From Prorocentrum cordatum (taxonomy: Eukaryota; Sar; Dinophyceae; Prorocentrales; Prorocentraceae), in the NCBI GenBank assembly GCA_963575745.1, contig CAUYUJ010017789.1, positions 36,001 through 100,000 on the forward strand: a stretch of 64,000 nucleotides of DNA, given 5' to 3'. Position numbers and translations under genes: made by a program. Under the pieces are notes generated by a model. That model saw only the letters and a program-made list of their open reading frames with translations, was not told the origin of the DNA and did not search any database. Below are positions 29,640 through 41,083 of this stretch, piece by piece. Each line of letters begins with the position of its first letter. Position 1 is the first letter of the stretch.

Positions 29640-29850
29640 TGTCCCTTGGAAGTTGTTTTGGAGTCCTCTTGGAGCGCCTGGGGGATTCTTGGATGCCTCG
29701 GGGATCCTCTTGAGGCCTCTTGGGGGTCTAGGGAGCCTCTTGAGGCCTCTTGGGGACCTCTTGGGGCCTCCTGGGCGCCTCTTGAGGCCCTCTTGGGGCG
29801 CTCTTGGGAGCCTTGGGAGCGCTCTTGGGGCCATCTTGGAGGTGATCGAT
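29640..29850. repeat. GGCCTCTTGGGG minisatellite
   Basis: Degenerate 11-15-bp units, same type as 22060-22210 and 42725-42855. Confidence 0.8.
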
Positions 29851-30099
29851 CAAAGGAAGGGGGTCCCTCAATTAGCATCCCCCCTCGGGAGCCTCTAAAA
29901 TCGGCCAAAACCATAGTAAAATCTATGATTTTGGCTTCCTCGCCGAGGCCGTTTTGGACGCTCCAACTACCAGCGAAACCCCCCGTCCAGGTCCAGGGGA
30001 GGGGGTTAGGGGGAGGGGTAAACCCCTCCCCGAAGGGGAAGAAGGAGGGGTGGAAGAGGAAATTCCCGGAGCCACGTACGCCCAGAGGGCTGGTGGGAT

Positions 30100-30870
30100 T
30101 ATGGAGGGAGGGAGGGAGGAGGCGGAGGAGAAGGACGGAGGAGGAGGGAGGCAGGGAGGGAGGCAGGGAGGAGGGGAGGAGGAGGAGAAGGAGGAGGAGG
30201 AGGAGGAGGAGGAGGAGGAGGAGGAGGAGGGGTCGCACTCGTTGAGACAAAGGTCTGCAGCTCGAAGCTGGAAGGAGGAGGAGGAGGAGGAGGAAAAGGG
30301 AGGAGGGAGGAGCGAGGAGGAGGGACAGAGGCGGAGTGAGAGCGCAACGATTCGGACGAGGGATTCGACACTGGGCGGATGGTACAAGCGCCTCCTGCCG
30401 GCACCGCATTGGCGGGAGGCGCCGATTGTACATTTCAGGAGGAGGAGGCAGACATGGAGGAGGAGGAGGAGGAGGAGGAGGAGGAGGAGGAGGAGGAGGA
30501 GGAGGAGGAGAAGGAGGAGGAGGAGGAGGAGGAGGAGGCGCCAATGGAGGAGGAGGTGGAGGAGGCGGAAATGTAGGAAAAGGAGGAGGAGGAGGAAGCG
30601 GAGGAGGAACAAGAGGCGGAGATGGAGGAACAGGAAGAACAGGAGGAGCAGGAGCAGGAGGAGGAGGAGGAGGAGGAGGAGGAGGAGGAGATGGAGGAGA
30701 TGGAGGAGGAGGAGGAGGAGGAGGAGGAGGAGGAGGAGGAGGAGGAGGAGATGGAGGAAGAGGTGAAGGAGGAGATGAAGGAAGAGGTGAAGGAGGAGGA
30801 GGAGGAGGAGGAGGAGGAAATGGAGGAGGAAATGGAGGAGGAAATGGAGGAGGAGGAGGAGGAGGAGGAA
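30100..30870. repeat. GGA microsatellite, long
   Basis: GGA/GAG arrays at 30100-30235, 30270-30330 and about 430 bp at 30438-30870, ending just before a predicted exon. Unique sequence lies at 30236-30437. Confidence 0.95.
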
Positions 30871-30889
30871 ATGGGCCTCGAGCCCGGAG

Positions 30890-31057
30890 CTCCCAGAGGT
30901 CCCGTCACTGCTCGAGGCCCTCGGCCGCGCCTCCGACGAGGCGGGCCTCTGCGAGCGGCGCGCGGGCGAGGCCCGGCGGCGCCACGAGGCGCTGCTAGAG
31001 CAGCGCGCCGCCTGCTACGAGGACCTGCGCGCTCGGCACGGCGCGGCGGTGGACGCG
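30890..31057 (+). CDS. SH3BP5-like gene, exon with first coiled-coil helix
   Basis: 168 bp, 56 codons, phase 0: acceptor AG 30888-30889, donor GT 31058-31059. It encodes LLEALGRASDEAG...RRRHEALLEQ...LRARHGAAVDA. Set against my recollection of animal SH3BP5 (EKLNQSTDDINR...DELVKKIGKAVED), it aligns over about 50 residues without a gap and with the same hydrophobic spacing. SH3BP5/REI proteins are long antiparallel coiled coils that act as guanine-nucleotide exchange factors for Rab11 on endosomal and recycling membranes. Here the exon stands alone between a GGA array and a D element. Activity in this organism is inference. Confidence 0.7.
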
Positions 31058-31079
31058 GTGACCCTCGGCCGTCCTCGCG

Positions 31080-31448
31080 GGCCTCGAGGTCGACACCCAC
31101 ACCAAGATCGGCGGTGTCCGGAGGGCACCAGCTATACACCTGCATCGATCTTGGCCAGGCCAATCCCGCGCCGAGGATCGGTGCAGATGCCTTCCTGCCC
31201 CGGGCAGGAGGGCGTACACGCCGATCCTTGGCCCAGGGTGATCCTGGCCAGGATCGGTGTTGGTATATAGTTGGTGCCCTCCTAGGTGTGCCCCACCGAG
31301 GGAAGAAGATCCCGACCGCGGTGATGGTGGGAATAATTCTGGCCTCCAAGGTGGCCGAAATATTTCCACCAACACCGAAATCTAGGGATCGTCCTACCCC
31401 TGTGGAGGCAACCCCCTATGTTGGTGTTGGTGCCCAGTTCCAGGCCTC
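31080..31448. mobile_element. TIR element D, copy 1 (host of a nested element)
   Basis: Left end GGCCTCGAGGTCGACACC, right end GGTGCCCAGTTCCAGGCC. The body matches the uninterrupted copy at 51195-51390, except for the insertion at 31118-31284. Confidence 0.82.
31118..31284. mobile_element. foldback element E, copy 1, nested in D
   Basis: A 167-bp imperfect palindrome beginning CCGGAGGGCACCAGCTATAC and ending GTTGGTGCCCTCCTA. It is flanked by GGTGT at 31113-31117 and 31285-31289, present once in the empty D copy. Confidence 0.82.
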
Positions 31449-32510
31449 CAACCCTCGGCCTTCCCTCGTCAAGGGGGGGGGGATGTCAGAGGGGGAAGAG
31501 GCACTCTGGGTTTACTCATAAGCGCGGGGGTGTGCACCCCCCCGACGGGGGTCAACCTCGCCTCCTCGTCGCCCCACGGCGGGGGTCGGAGCGCCTTCGG
31601 CGCGGTGCGGCTGCCCGCGACGGGGGTCGATGTGGGGCTGTCGGGGCGGGTGACGCCGGACGCTTATTCAGAAACTCGGAGTACCCCTACCGCTGCCCTT
31701 CGTTCATTTTCCTTCTTTTGGGCCTCCTCGGAGGCCCTCGTCGCCACCGCCGGGTTCGCCTCGAAAACCTAGTCAGAACGCGCCCCGGCAGAGGTCCAGG
31801 AGTAGCAGTATCGGTACATGTTGGCTTCGAAAATAGAGGCCTTTTCTAAGATCTTGGCGGTGCAGTTTTTTCACAGCGGGCGTTTTCGTTAGTTTCGAGC
31901 CCTGGGGCCTGGGGCCCTCACAGATCGATCCAGCTGGAAAAATGACGCAGGAAGACGGGGTCCATTACGTTGCGTCTTCGGGGGACCTCGCTTGTCCCCA
32001 AAATTGGTGTCTTTTCTTGTACCCAACGCGGGCTCGATGCGGCCTCGACGCGGATTTGGCGTAGACTCGACGCGGATTCGACACGCGTTCGACACGGATC
32101 TGACGAGTCCGGCATGGATTCGACACGGATTCGACGCGGATGGGGCCGAGAGGGGACAGAGGAGGCCCCCCGAAGATGCAACAGAAGGTCCAGGGCTCCG
32201 GTTGTGACTTTTTGCGATGCGGTATTTGTTTGTCACGTCGGGTCGCCGGGCTCGAGACTCGAGTCGCGACCAGGCCAGCGCCGAGCGCTGTGGAGACGAT
32301 CAGGGCTGGGGCAATTTGGGCCCTTTCCACCTCCAGGAGCCGAGGGGCGAGTCAGGTTCAGGAGCGAAAGGTGGGCGTGCGCGTACTCGAGTCCACGGCG
32401 GCTTCGAGAGTACGCACGGCGCGGATATTCGTATCATGCGGCGGGTCTCGCGGATCCAGGGGCCGTGCTCATGTGCATACACATTGTTGATTTCTAATGC
32501 TAGGGGGAAA
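31449..32510. other. no gene recognised; short TCGACGCGGAT repeats
   Basis: 32035-32140 holds degenerate 12-bp units of the type TCGACACGGATT. Remaining sequence shows no domain on either strand. Confidence 0.5.
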
Positions 32511-32516
32511 ACAAGC

Positions 32517-32649
32517 CTACCTCGCTTTTGACCACCCTCGCTTCCAAGAGATACCAAACGATGCCAAACTACGGCCTGTACTGGTCAGGCCGCTGGACGA
32601 GGAGGCGCGTGGTATGATTTGGTTTTGCCTGGAAGCGAAAGCGGGGTAG
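32517..32649. mobile_element. small palindromic element
   Basis: CTACCTCGCTTTTG...CTCGCTTCCA at left, inverted as TGGAAGCGAAAGCGGGGTAG at right. About 133 bp. Confidence 0.65.
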
Positions 32650-32775
32650 GTAATTCACGCTCTAAAATGCTTAGAAAGTTCTTTGATTTTTGGGGGCCAA
32701 GATCCTTTCAAGTTCTAGTTGTTCGATCCTGGGCCTCTTCCTGGCCACTAGGGGGCCAGGCAGATTTAGAAATGA

Positions 32776-33390
32776 GCACCATTAGAAATGAGCACGATTG
32801 GACAGGAACGACGTGCAGTTGGGCGCGGGGACGCCCTCTGTGGGCTCCCTGCAGGCCCGGCTCTCCCCCCGCGGTTCCCCGACCGCTCGGCTCGGCTTTT
32901 CTCCGAGCCTGCTCGGTTTGCTGCAGCGGGAGCGGAGGCCCCAGGACGTCCACCGACTGTCTGGCTGTGGGATCGGGGGCCCCCAAACGGTGCGGTGACC
33001 ACACCGTGCATTGAGTCGGTGGGGATTCGGGCTCACCTCACGGTTTTGGGACTCGGGTCGTTCTCCGAGGACGTCTCGGGCGACGGGGGCATCCGAGGTC
33101 CCAAGACCGTGCGGTGACGGGCCGTGCGGTGAGGTCTCTTGGGGTTCCGAGGTCACCGCACGGTCTGTCACCGCACCGTTTCGGGACTCCAAAGTGGGAA
33201 CGCCACCCTTCCCACCACAAAACCATCGAAGCCTGCGAGACCCAGGGTACCCCTGGAGGCACGCAGGGCGTCTCTGGGCGTGGGTCCCCGTGGTGATCCT
33301 GCCTGCGAGATCGCGGAAGCCCCTCCCCTCGTCCTCCCCCCGACGAGGGGGCGGGGAGAAGGTCGAGAGGAACTGACAGTCACATGCTCT
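32776..33390. other. no gene recognised; repeated inverted GTGCGGTGAC
   Basis: GTGCGGTGAC/GTCACCGCAC motifs occur at least five times in both orientations between 32990 and 33182. No coding motif. Confidence 0.45.
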
Positions 33391-33393
33391 GGA

Positions 33394-33499
33394 GGTCCGC
33401 GCTAATTCTTGGGATCGGCGGTGGAGCCCCCCCGGCGGCGCCCCCGGCGTGCCCCCCCGCGCCAGGCAAGGGGAGCCAGCCCAGCGCCGATCCAACACT
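33394..33499. mobile_element. palindromic element F, copy 2
   Basis: GGTCCGCGCTAATTCTTGGG...CAGCGCCGATCCAAC, decayed relative to 56021-56215. It abuts element C. Confidence 0.6.
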
Positions 33500-34174
<675 letters not shown>

Positions 34175-34295
34175 TGCAAGACCTCCGCCCGAACCTCCGA
34201 AGGTTTGGATGCTTGTGCCATTGCCTGCTCCTCGAGAAGGGGCCCCTCGAGGATCGAGCCGAGGAAGCGAGCACTCGGGGCAGAGCGCGCGGGTA

Positions 34296-34474
34296 CGGTC
34301 GGGCCGCGGAAGAAGCAACCCTTTTCGTTTGGGAGGGGCTCCGTGTGCCTTATTTGTTCTGCAGTGCTCCCTGGATCGTCCTGAGGTTTCCCATGGAACA
34401 TCGGAGTTTAACTTACTTGTGGGAAAAGGGGCCTCGTGCCCTATGTATCGCTCCTTGGGTCAGCGCCCCGACTG
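34296..34474. mobile_element. TIR element B, copy 1
   Basis: Starts CGGTCGGGCC and ends GCGCCCCGACTG, with the same body (AAGAAGCAACCCTTTTCGTT...GGGCCTCGTGCCCTAT) as 48515-48691. Confidence 0.85.
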
Positions 34475-34916
34475 CAGGCGATGCGTCCCGCGCCCATGCG
34501 TTGACGCGCTCCGTTGCCCAGCCATGCGGCCATGGCCTCGCGCTCCGAGGCGTGCCGCTCTCGAGCCGCGGATCCTGGCGCCCCCACGCGCACGGAGCCA
34601 CGGGTCGGCTTGTCCATGCCAGCGCGCGCGCGCGCCCGCATCGAAGATGCAGGTTCGGCATCTCGTGGGTCCCGTCGCCACAGCGGGAGCGAGGCGGAAG
34701 CGGCAAGCAGAGAGAGAGGTCCGAGAGCGTCGCCAGGCAGGCGCCAGCGAGTGGTGGACGAGCGCGCGGTGCTCCCCCCTTTGGTCGTTCGCGGGCCGAG
34801 GGGGCTCCCTTGCCCAAGAGGCCGCAGGGTGCCTCCGTGCCGAGGAGAGCCCACGCCGGCCCCGACGCGGGGTTGCTCGGTGCCAGACGGCAGGCCCCCG
34901 GCCTGCCCCACCCCCT
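34475..34916. other. no gene recognised
   Basis: GC-rich. Open on several frames with Arg/Ala/Ser-rich translations, no domain. Confidence 0.4.
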
Positions 34917-35085
34917 CTCCTCCTCCCTCCTCCTCCTCTTCCCTCCTCCTCCTCCTCCTCCTCCTCCTCCTCCTCCTCCTCTTCCCTCCTCCTCCCTCCT
35001 CCTCCTCCTCCTCCCTCCTCCTCCTCCTCCTCCTCCTCCTCTCCCTCCTCCTCCTCCTCCTCCTCCTCCCTCCTCCTCCCCCCGG
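34917..35085. repeat. TCC microsatellite
   Basis: TCC/CTC array with few interruptions. Confidence 0.95.
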
Positions 35086-35176
35086 CCCGCTCGCGGGGCA
35101 CCCGCGCATCCCCCGCGCGGTGGTGGGATGGAGGAGCGGCCCGCCTCCCGCCCCCCCCCGGGCCGCACGTGTAGTT

Positions 35177-35349
35177 CGAATAGTGGATCGACTACAGAAT
35201 TGATCTACCCCGAAATTGATTTCTTCATCGAAGCGATTAAAGTGATGTTGACTGCTCAGTAGATCTACGGAGCATCCTACGACTTTCTCGCAGATTCAAC
35301 GGAAAATCAATTCAGGGGTAAATCAATTCTGTAGTCGATCTCCTACTCG
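35177..35349. mobile_element. TIR element J, copy 1
   Basis: CGAATAGTGGATCGACTACA at left, inverted as TGTAGTCGATCTCCTACTCG at right; arms of about 38 bp. Copies at 47241 and 47598. Confidence 0.88.
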
Positions 35350-36296
35350 AGTACTGCCCGAGTCGAGGTTCCGTGGGATTCGAGCTGAAGTTTGTGAGTG
35401 AGCCCCGCCCCTTCCCTGCCTGCCCCCCCCCCCCTGGCGCAGAGAGCCCTCCACCCACTCCGTGCCAGGAGGCCAGGGGACAAGACCCGAGGAGGCTGGA
35501 TTGGCAACGTCGCACCCGCAGGCAGGGCCTGCGTGAGCAGGGCTTCCAGGAGCGTGACTTCCATTGGGAAATCCACGAACGGGACTTGCACAAGCACGAG
35601 TGCCACAATGAGGTCCAGTTCCGGTCGTGCTGGTCACAGCGGTGTTGTTGTTCCCGTCGCGCTAGTCCTTTTCTCGCTGCTGTCCGCACGCATGCTGTTC
35701 CCCGGCACACTGCCAGTCCACACAATATGGTAACATTCGTACCGCATGCCTTACGTGTGCTGCTCACTGGCAGGTTGTTGTTTTTTTCGCTGACCGACGA
35801 AAGTGCTGCTGGTCCCAGTCGTGATGGACACAATCTTCGGAGTCTCCCGGTCGCCGTGGTGCTGCTGGCTCCTGCGGGGAAGGAGACGGAGAGAGAGAGG
35901 TGAGGGGAACGGCAAGGGGCGGGGGGAGCCACCAGGGGGGAGTCTAGACTACCCTCCCGCCCTGCCCCTCCCAGAGCCAATGCGTTCTCTTCAGGAGGGG
36001 CAAAAACGCACAGACAAAGAAAATATGCGAAACTATGGGAAGTGGGGGGGAAGACGCAGACCCAGAAAATATGGGAACATATGGGGAATCATGTTAGTTG
36101 TGTCTATTTCTTTGTGTGTCCCAGGGCCCCGTCATCTCTGGAGTCTATGGGCGCACCCCGGGAGAGGGGGAGTGGTCGGGGGCGGGGGCGAGCTGTAAAA
36201 ACAAGCCGCGCGGCCCTGACCTCCAGGCCGCCCAGCCTGGGTCGAAGCGGACGGAGACCGTGCATCGCTCCGCATCGGGGATGTGGCGCCATCCTT
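35350..36296. other. no gene recognised
   Basis: Open frames on both strands (for example 35373-35903 plus) have no motif I know. The stretch holds a C-run at 35427 and GGGGG runs near 35925, 36045 and 36170. Confidence 0.4.
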
Positions 36297-36446
36297 AAGC
36301 CGGGCGCCTATACAGGAGGAGTGCTCAAACATGTTCAAAAATAGTGCTGAACAGTCTGGGGGCGATTTCAAGGGATATTTGAACATGTTTGATTATGTTC
36401 AATGTTTTATCCAAAACCCGCCTGTAGGAGGACACGCCCGACCTAA
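36297..36446. mobile_element. TIR element A, copy 3
   Basis: TAAGCCGGGCGCCTATACAG...CTGTAGGAGGACACGCCCGA, with ACATGTTTGATTATGTTC in the core. Confidence 0.82.
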
Positions 36447-36603
36447 AAGTAGATGAAGTCCGTGCATCGTTCCGCATCGGGGATGTGGCGCCATCTAGGC
36501 CCCGATGTTTTCCGACCCGACATCGCCGACGCACCGCGCCGATGTGGCCCGATCTTCCGACCGTATCTACTTGGACCCCACTTGTGCGGCCTCCAGCTCC
36601 TTC

Positions 36604-36607
36604 CTCC

Positions 36608-36662
<55 letters not shown>

Positions 36663-36665
36663 TAC
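36604..36665. repeat. GTC microsatellite
   Basis: About 20 GTC triplets; decayed GTC continues to about 36720. Confidence 0.95.
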
Positions 36666-36822
36666 TGCCGTCGTCGCCGCCTTCTTCGTTAACGCACTGG
36701 CGGGCGGCGACGACGAGCGACGACCGACAACCATGACGACAACGACGTCGAGGGGGGGAGGGGGGGCAGGAGGAGCTAGGATTAGAGGTAAGGCCCCCAG
36801 ACCAGAAGGTGTTGGAGATGAG

Positions 36823-36882
36823 GGGGAGGAGGAGGACGGAGGAGGAGGAGGAGGAGGAGGAGGAGGAGGAGGAGGACAGAGT
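36823..36882. repeat. GGA microsatellite
   Basis: GGA array of about 60 bp. Confidence 0.9.
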
Positions 36883-37111
36883 ATGTAGGGGGTGTGGGGG
36901 ACGGTGAGGGCGAGGAGGAAGATGAGGTGGCGCGGAGGAGGAGGGGAGCGAGGGAGAGGAGTCGGACGATGACAACGAGGAGGGGGAGACGGAGCAGCAG
37001 GACGACACGGAAGCATGAGGATGAGGGGACAAAAGGACGAGGAAGACCAGCAGGTGGATGAGCGGGTAGGAAAAGGAGAGGAGGAGCAGGTCGAGGTGGA
37101 GCACGCACACA

Positions 37112-37116
37112 GCCGT

Positions 37117-37198
<82 letters not shown>
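37112..37198. repeat. CAG microsatellite, about 28 units
   Basis: A nearly pure AGC/CAG array, the longest of this type in the window. On the minus strand it reads CTG. Confidence 0.95.
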
Positions 37199-37199
37199 C

Positions 37200-38026
37200 T
37201 AGCAGTGACGCAGCGCGAGTACCAGCCATGCGAAATGGTTGCTGCACCAGTTGCGAGGATAGCAGCGCAAAGCGCGAACTGCTCAGCAGACCTACAGCGA
37301 TGCCGCCACCGCGACACGCTAAGCAACACATCCCGATCGTAGCCCCCTGCACTCCCGATAAGCCAACGCCAGGTGGGCAACGCAGGAAAACGAGGACCGA
37401 CCGCTCGGACGAAACCGCGCGGGGGCTGCCCACACAAGTCAGGCGATCGCAAACATGGATCAAGGGGGCGTGGATCAGCGACGGGCCCCGCTTCCATGGG
37501 ACATAGCGATTTTTCCGCCGCCGAACGAGGCGGCACCGGCCGCATTTTGGGGAGGGCACCTCCATTTGGCGACCGCGCGCCAATTCCATGGATCGCCAAT
37601 CCATGCTGGCGCGCCCTCGAGAAAGGGGCCTGAACGGGCTCGGAAGACAGCCCACAAGGGCACCCGCAGGTGTCGAAAACGGAGCAGCCAACTGGAGAGG
37701 GATACGGAGAGGCAGGGAGAAACACTCCCGCGAGCTTTCGAGGCCTCGGGAGGCTCTCCAGGGGCCCCCTGGGCAGACCAGCCATTTCTGGGAGAGCACG
37801 GGTCTGCGGGAGCTGGGGGCGCCCTCCTAGATGATATTCATCCGTTATGCAATTTCAAGCAATTGCACCTGAGACTTCGTGCTATTGTGATGCTGTAGGG
37901 TAGCAGCGACGGCCTTGGAATCAGCCCTGAAGGTGGCGCGAAACCCCTCGCTGGACAGGGCCAGAAATCCCATTCGACCCAGCACTGGGATGGCCGTCTC
38001 AAGCTGGGGCCACAACTAGGACAGCT
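37200..38026. other. no gene recognised
   Basis: Lower repeat content than its surroundings. The minus-strand frame across 37200-37785 is the most protein-like (WRWLIGSAGGYDRDVLLS) but matches nothing I know. Confidence 0.35.
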
Positions 38027-38479
38027 ATGCCAAACAAACATGAGCGTGAAGCCTATAGCACCCCGATGTCAAGACACCAGCACAACATGCATCCTGCACC
38101 TTTGGCTGAGCCGGCCAAGCGCTTCCATGAGGACGGCACGCAGGCATGGGGGCAATCGAGTGCGAAACAGCGCAATCGCTTGACATCTGACAGCTTGACG
38201 CGCGACGATAAACGGCGCCGCATCGACAAACTAAGACAAATATCCTGCATGCCCGCGCCTCGCAACGACGATCGAAACAAGCCAGGCCCGCCACGCAGCG
38301 CGCAGCAGGGAGACCAGCGGGCGCGGCCCCGGACCTGCAGGCCGCTCGTTGGCCTCTGGTCCTGTTTGGGCTGCTGTGCCGGGTGGCCTGCGCACGGCCG
38401 GGCGGCTCTCTCTCGGCCGGCCGACCTTGGCCTCGGCGCGTCGCGCCGCCGCTTCGGGCCCCGCCGCCGCTGCTGCTGA
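38027..38479 (+). CDS. hypothetical protein, 150 codons
   Basis: Opens at ATG 38027 and stops at 38477-38479. The first 100 residues are polar and charged with a basic cluster (RDDKRRRIDKLRQ) and His-rich start (SRHQHNMHPAP). The remainder is Ala/Arg/Gly-rich and may be chance open frame. It lacks a recognised domain, and no SL relic or splice signal decides its start. It lies within the largest intron of the proposed split gene, so it is either a fragment or spurious. Confidence 0.22.
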   Translation: MPNKHEREAYSTPMSRHQHNMHPAPLAEPAKRFHEDGTQAWGQSSAKQRNRLTSDSLTRDDKRRRIDKLRQISCMPAPRNDDRNKPGPPRSAQQGDQRARPRTCRPLVGLWSCLGCCAGWPAHGRAALSRPADLGLGASRRRFGPRRRCC

Positions 38480-38780
38480 GCGGCGCGCCAGCTGCGCGTT
38501 GGCCCCCCGAGCGTCAGCGCCCCGAGCCCTGCCCGGCGCCTCCGCCCCGCGGGGCGAAGCGACACGCTACGCCAAGGGCTGAAGAGCCGCCCCTTACCCC
38601 GGTGTGCGAGGCGCCGTGCGCTGACGCTCCTGTGGGCTGACAGGGTAGACCCTGCGTGATGTGCGGCGTTCTGGCGTCCTCTGGGCTCTGGGGGCTCCCA
38701 GGAGGTTTACAGACCACGCGCTCGTAACCCAGGGTAGTTTTTTTACCCCCCCCCTCAACTACACGCTTGCCTGGCATAGC
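38480..38780. other. no gene recognised
   Basis: GC-rich DNA without recognised motif between the hypothetical frame and element O. Confidence 0.4.
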
Positions 38781-38968
38781 TCGACCAGACGTAAGAGTGG
38801 CCCTTCGCCGGAGTGACCTTTTGGTGCGGGCACATTGGGCCCCCCCGATCGTCGAACGCGATGCGATAGTAGCGCCTTGCGCGCCTGTGTTTGGTCCCCC
38901 CGTGGCTCCCCCCCAAAAACGCGCACCAAAGATCACTCTTGCCCAGGGTCATTCTTGCGTGTGGCCGA
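38781..38968. mobile_element. TIR element O, copy 1
   Basis: TCGACCAGACGTAAGAGTG at left, CACTCTTG...GCGTGTGGCCGA at right; body GATGCGATAGTAGCGCCTTG. Closely similar to 40847-41033. Element A follows 8 bp later. Confidence 0.82.
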
Positions 38969-38975
38969 ATAGCGT

Positions 38976-39140
38976 GAAGTCGGGCGTGTCCCTCTACAGG
39001 AGGAGTATTCAAGAATTGTCAGAAAGTAGTCAGGGGACGATTCCTGGACTATTTTCACGTATTTTAAAGGGGGCATTTGTTGGGGTATGTTTCATTTTTC
39101 GTCCAAAATCCGTCTGTAGGGGGACACGCCCGACCTAAGC
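38976..39140. mobile_element. TIR element A, copy 4
   Basis: AAGTCGGGCGTGTCCCTCTA...CTGTAGGGGGACACGCCCGA. Confidence 0.88.
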
Positions 39141-40120
39141 ATAGCGCGTCTCTGGCGCCGCCGCCGCGACACGCGACGAGAAGGTCCTCGTCACCGCGCG
39201 CGAAAGGTTGCCGCGTGCGCGTGCGCGAGGCCCCCCATGCTCTCTCTGCGGGCAAAACCACCCAGACCGGACAATTGGCGTTTACTCGACGGCCTTGGGC
39301 GTTTATTAAAAGCCCTGCCTTGTTCGATTCCTTCTTTGGGTGCGTTTGCTGCACGGCCTTGCTTGCCGGTGTGGTTATTATGGGGCTGATTTTTGTTGCC
39401 CTCCATGACGGTCCAGTTTTGTGGGGTTGGAATTCAAAGTAAAGTTGGAGTTCATGGTGGAGTTGGAGCACATGTGCTTGCGTGGCGAAACATTGGCGCA
39501 GCCGGAGTTCGCGTCGACTTTCAGACAAGGTCTCGTCAATTCCCTGACCCCCCCATCAAGCCAACCCGAGTGCCCCGAACCTGGGTCTCGCGTCTACCCA
39601 GCTCTGTAGCCCTTCGAGCGGAGGCCCAGGAGGAGGCCTCAGGTGGCCTCCAGGAGGCCCAGAGAGGGCTTTTCAGCAGGCTCGGTCAGGTAGTTATTGC
39701 CTGCATGGCATTTCCTTGTCCCCCTCGGCCGCCTCTTCCAGAAGCGCTGGGCCAGAAATGCGTACAAGGGCTGGAATCCGGATGGGGCCTCGCCCTGCAC
39801 CCGCCCCCTTGCCAACGCAAGTCTAAGGAACAAGGGCCTCAAAGAGCCAGGAACGTCCGAAACCTCACCCTCGGCGTTCGAGCCTCGAGCTTCTCTCGCG
39901 GACGCAGAGAGAGAGAGAGAGAGGAGACGAGCAGGCCAATAGAGCAGCACTGCGGCGGTCCGCGCGCCACGAGCTGGAGCCAGCACCGCCGCGACTCAGG
40001 CGGATTCGCGAGTCAGCTTCGCTCCGCGAGCGAGGCGCAAACCCTGCTCACAGGGGGGCGCGTGGCCACATCGAGCGACGTCTCCCGAGGAGGGGGGGCT
40101 CTCCCGCCCTCCTCGCCTCG
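39141..40120. other. no gene recognised
   Basis: Mixed unique sequence. 39610-39680 has a few GGCCTC-type units and 39905-39925 a GA run. No domain seen. Confidence 0.4.
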
Positions 40121-40455
40121 AGGGCGAGGAGGTGGAGGAGGAGGATGGCGAGGAGAGAGGAGAGAGGAGAGAGGAGAGAGGAGGAGGAGAAGGAGGAGGA
40201 GGAGGAGGAGGAGGAGGAGGAGGAGGAGGAGGAGGAGGAGGAGGAGGAAGGGGGAGGAGGGAGGTAAAGGCGGAAGAGAGAGGAGGAGAAGAAGGAGGAG
40301 GAGGAGGAGGAGGAAGGGAGGAGAGGACGAGGAGGAGGGAGGAGAGGAGGGGAGAGGAGGAGGGGATGGGGAGGAGGAGGAGGAGGAGGAGGGAGGGAGG
40401 AGGGGGAGGAGGAGCAGGAGGAGGAGGAGGAGGAGGAGGAGGAGGAGGAGGAGGC
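40120..40455. repeat. GGA microsatellite
   Basis: About 330 bp of GGA with AGA/GGG interruptions, ending 25 bp before a predicted exon. Confidence 0.95.
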
Positions 40456-40480
40456 CTCGAGCCTCGACTGTGCTGCCCAG

Positions 40481-40600
40481 GTGAGGCCATACTTTGACGC
40501 GGCGCAGGTGCTGAACGCGGCCTCGCACCGGGTGCAGGGCGCGACGCGGGAGCTCTGCGCGGCCAGCTCTGAGCAGCTGCGGGCCGAGGAGTGCCGCCGG
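40481..40600 (+). CDS. SH3BP5-like gene, exon with PYF motif
   Basis: 120 bp, 40 codons, phase 0: acceptor TGCTGCCCAG ends at 40480, donor GT 40601-40602. It encodes VRPYFDAAQVLNAASHRV...LCAASSEQLRAEECRR. This joins directly to AAVDA at the end of the preceding exon, recreating the SH3BP5 pattern AVED-SKPYWEAR in which Pro-Tyr-aromatic starts the second helix. The next conserved stretch in animal SH3BP5 also runs about 40 residues (to AAKETIS). The clean pyrimidine-containing acceptor and exact phase make this one of the best-supported exons. Confidence 0.72.
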
Positions 40601-40642
40601 GTCGACGACGACGACGACGACGACGACGGACGACGGACGACG

Positions 40643-40687
<45 letters not shown>

Positions 40688-40742
40688 CAAGACGACGACC
40701 AAGACGACGACCAAGACGACGACGGCGTGCGCCGCGCCCGAG
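40601..40742 (+). other. proposed 142-bp intron made of GAC repeats
   Basis: Starts GTCGAC and ends CCCGAG. Nearly all of it is GAC/CAA triplets. Phase 0 on both sides. The alternative is that it is translated as poly-Asp. Confidence 0.5.
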
Positions 40743-40817
40743 GCGGAGCTGCGGCAGGTGGAGCACCGTCTCCAGCTGGGCGCGCACCGGGTGGAGCTGC
40801 AGCCTGAGCAGCAGGAC
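40743..40817 (+). CDS. SH3BP5-like gene, 25-codon exon
   Basis: 75 bp, phase 0: acceptor AG 40741-40742, donor GT 40818-40819. It encodes AELRQVEHRLQLGAHRVELQ, a heptad-like amphipathic helix. Together with the 42 codons of the next exon it gives 67 residues between the two PYF/PCF landmarks' exons, close to the spacing I recall for animal SH3BP5. Element O starts 29 bp after the donor. Sequence identity to the family is low; support is length, phase and helical character. Confidence 0.5.
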
Positions 40818-40846
40818 GTTTCTGCAGGGGCTGTCCTGTGCACCAC

Positions 40847-41033
40847 TCGACTACACGTAAGAGTGACCTTTCGCCGGAGTGACCTTTCGCTGGGGTGACC
40901 TTTGGGCCCCCCCGATCGCCGAACGCGATGCGATAGTAGCGCCTTGCGCGCCTGTGTTTGGTCCCCCCGCGGCCCCCCAAAAGCCGCGCATCAAAGGTCA
41001 CTCTTACCCAGGGTCACTCCTGCGTGTAGCCGA
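40847..41033. mobile_element. TIR element O, copy 2
   Basis: TCGACTACACGTAAGAGTGA...GCGTGTAGCCGA, with an internal duplication of the GAGTGACCTTTCG segment. Confidence 0.82.
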
Positions 41034-41083
41034 ACCACCGCCGTGCCATGCCGAGGTGGCCCTCCACAGGAGAGCGAGTCTTA

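Noticed and set aside
30435-31349. Long poly-Glu, poly-Arg, poly-Gly or poly-Ser frames over GGA/TCC arrays, here and at 26.8, 29.4, 40.2, 45.0, 48.0, 55.1 and 61.8 kb
   Set aside because: GGA and TCC repeats contain no stop codon in any frame, so length carries no evidence of coding.
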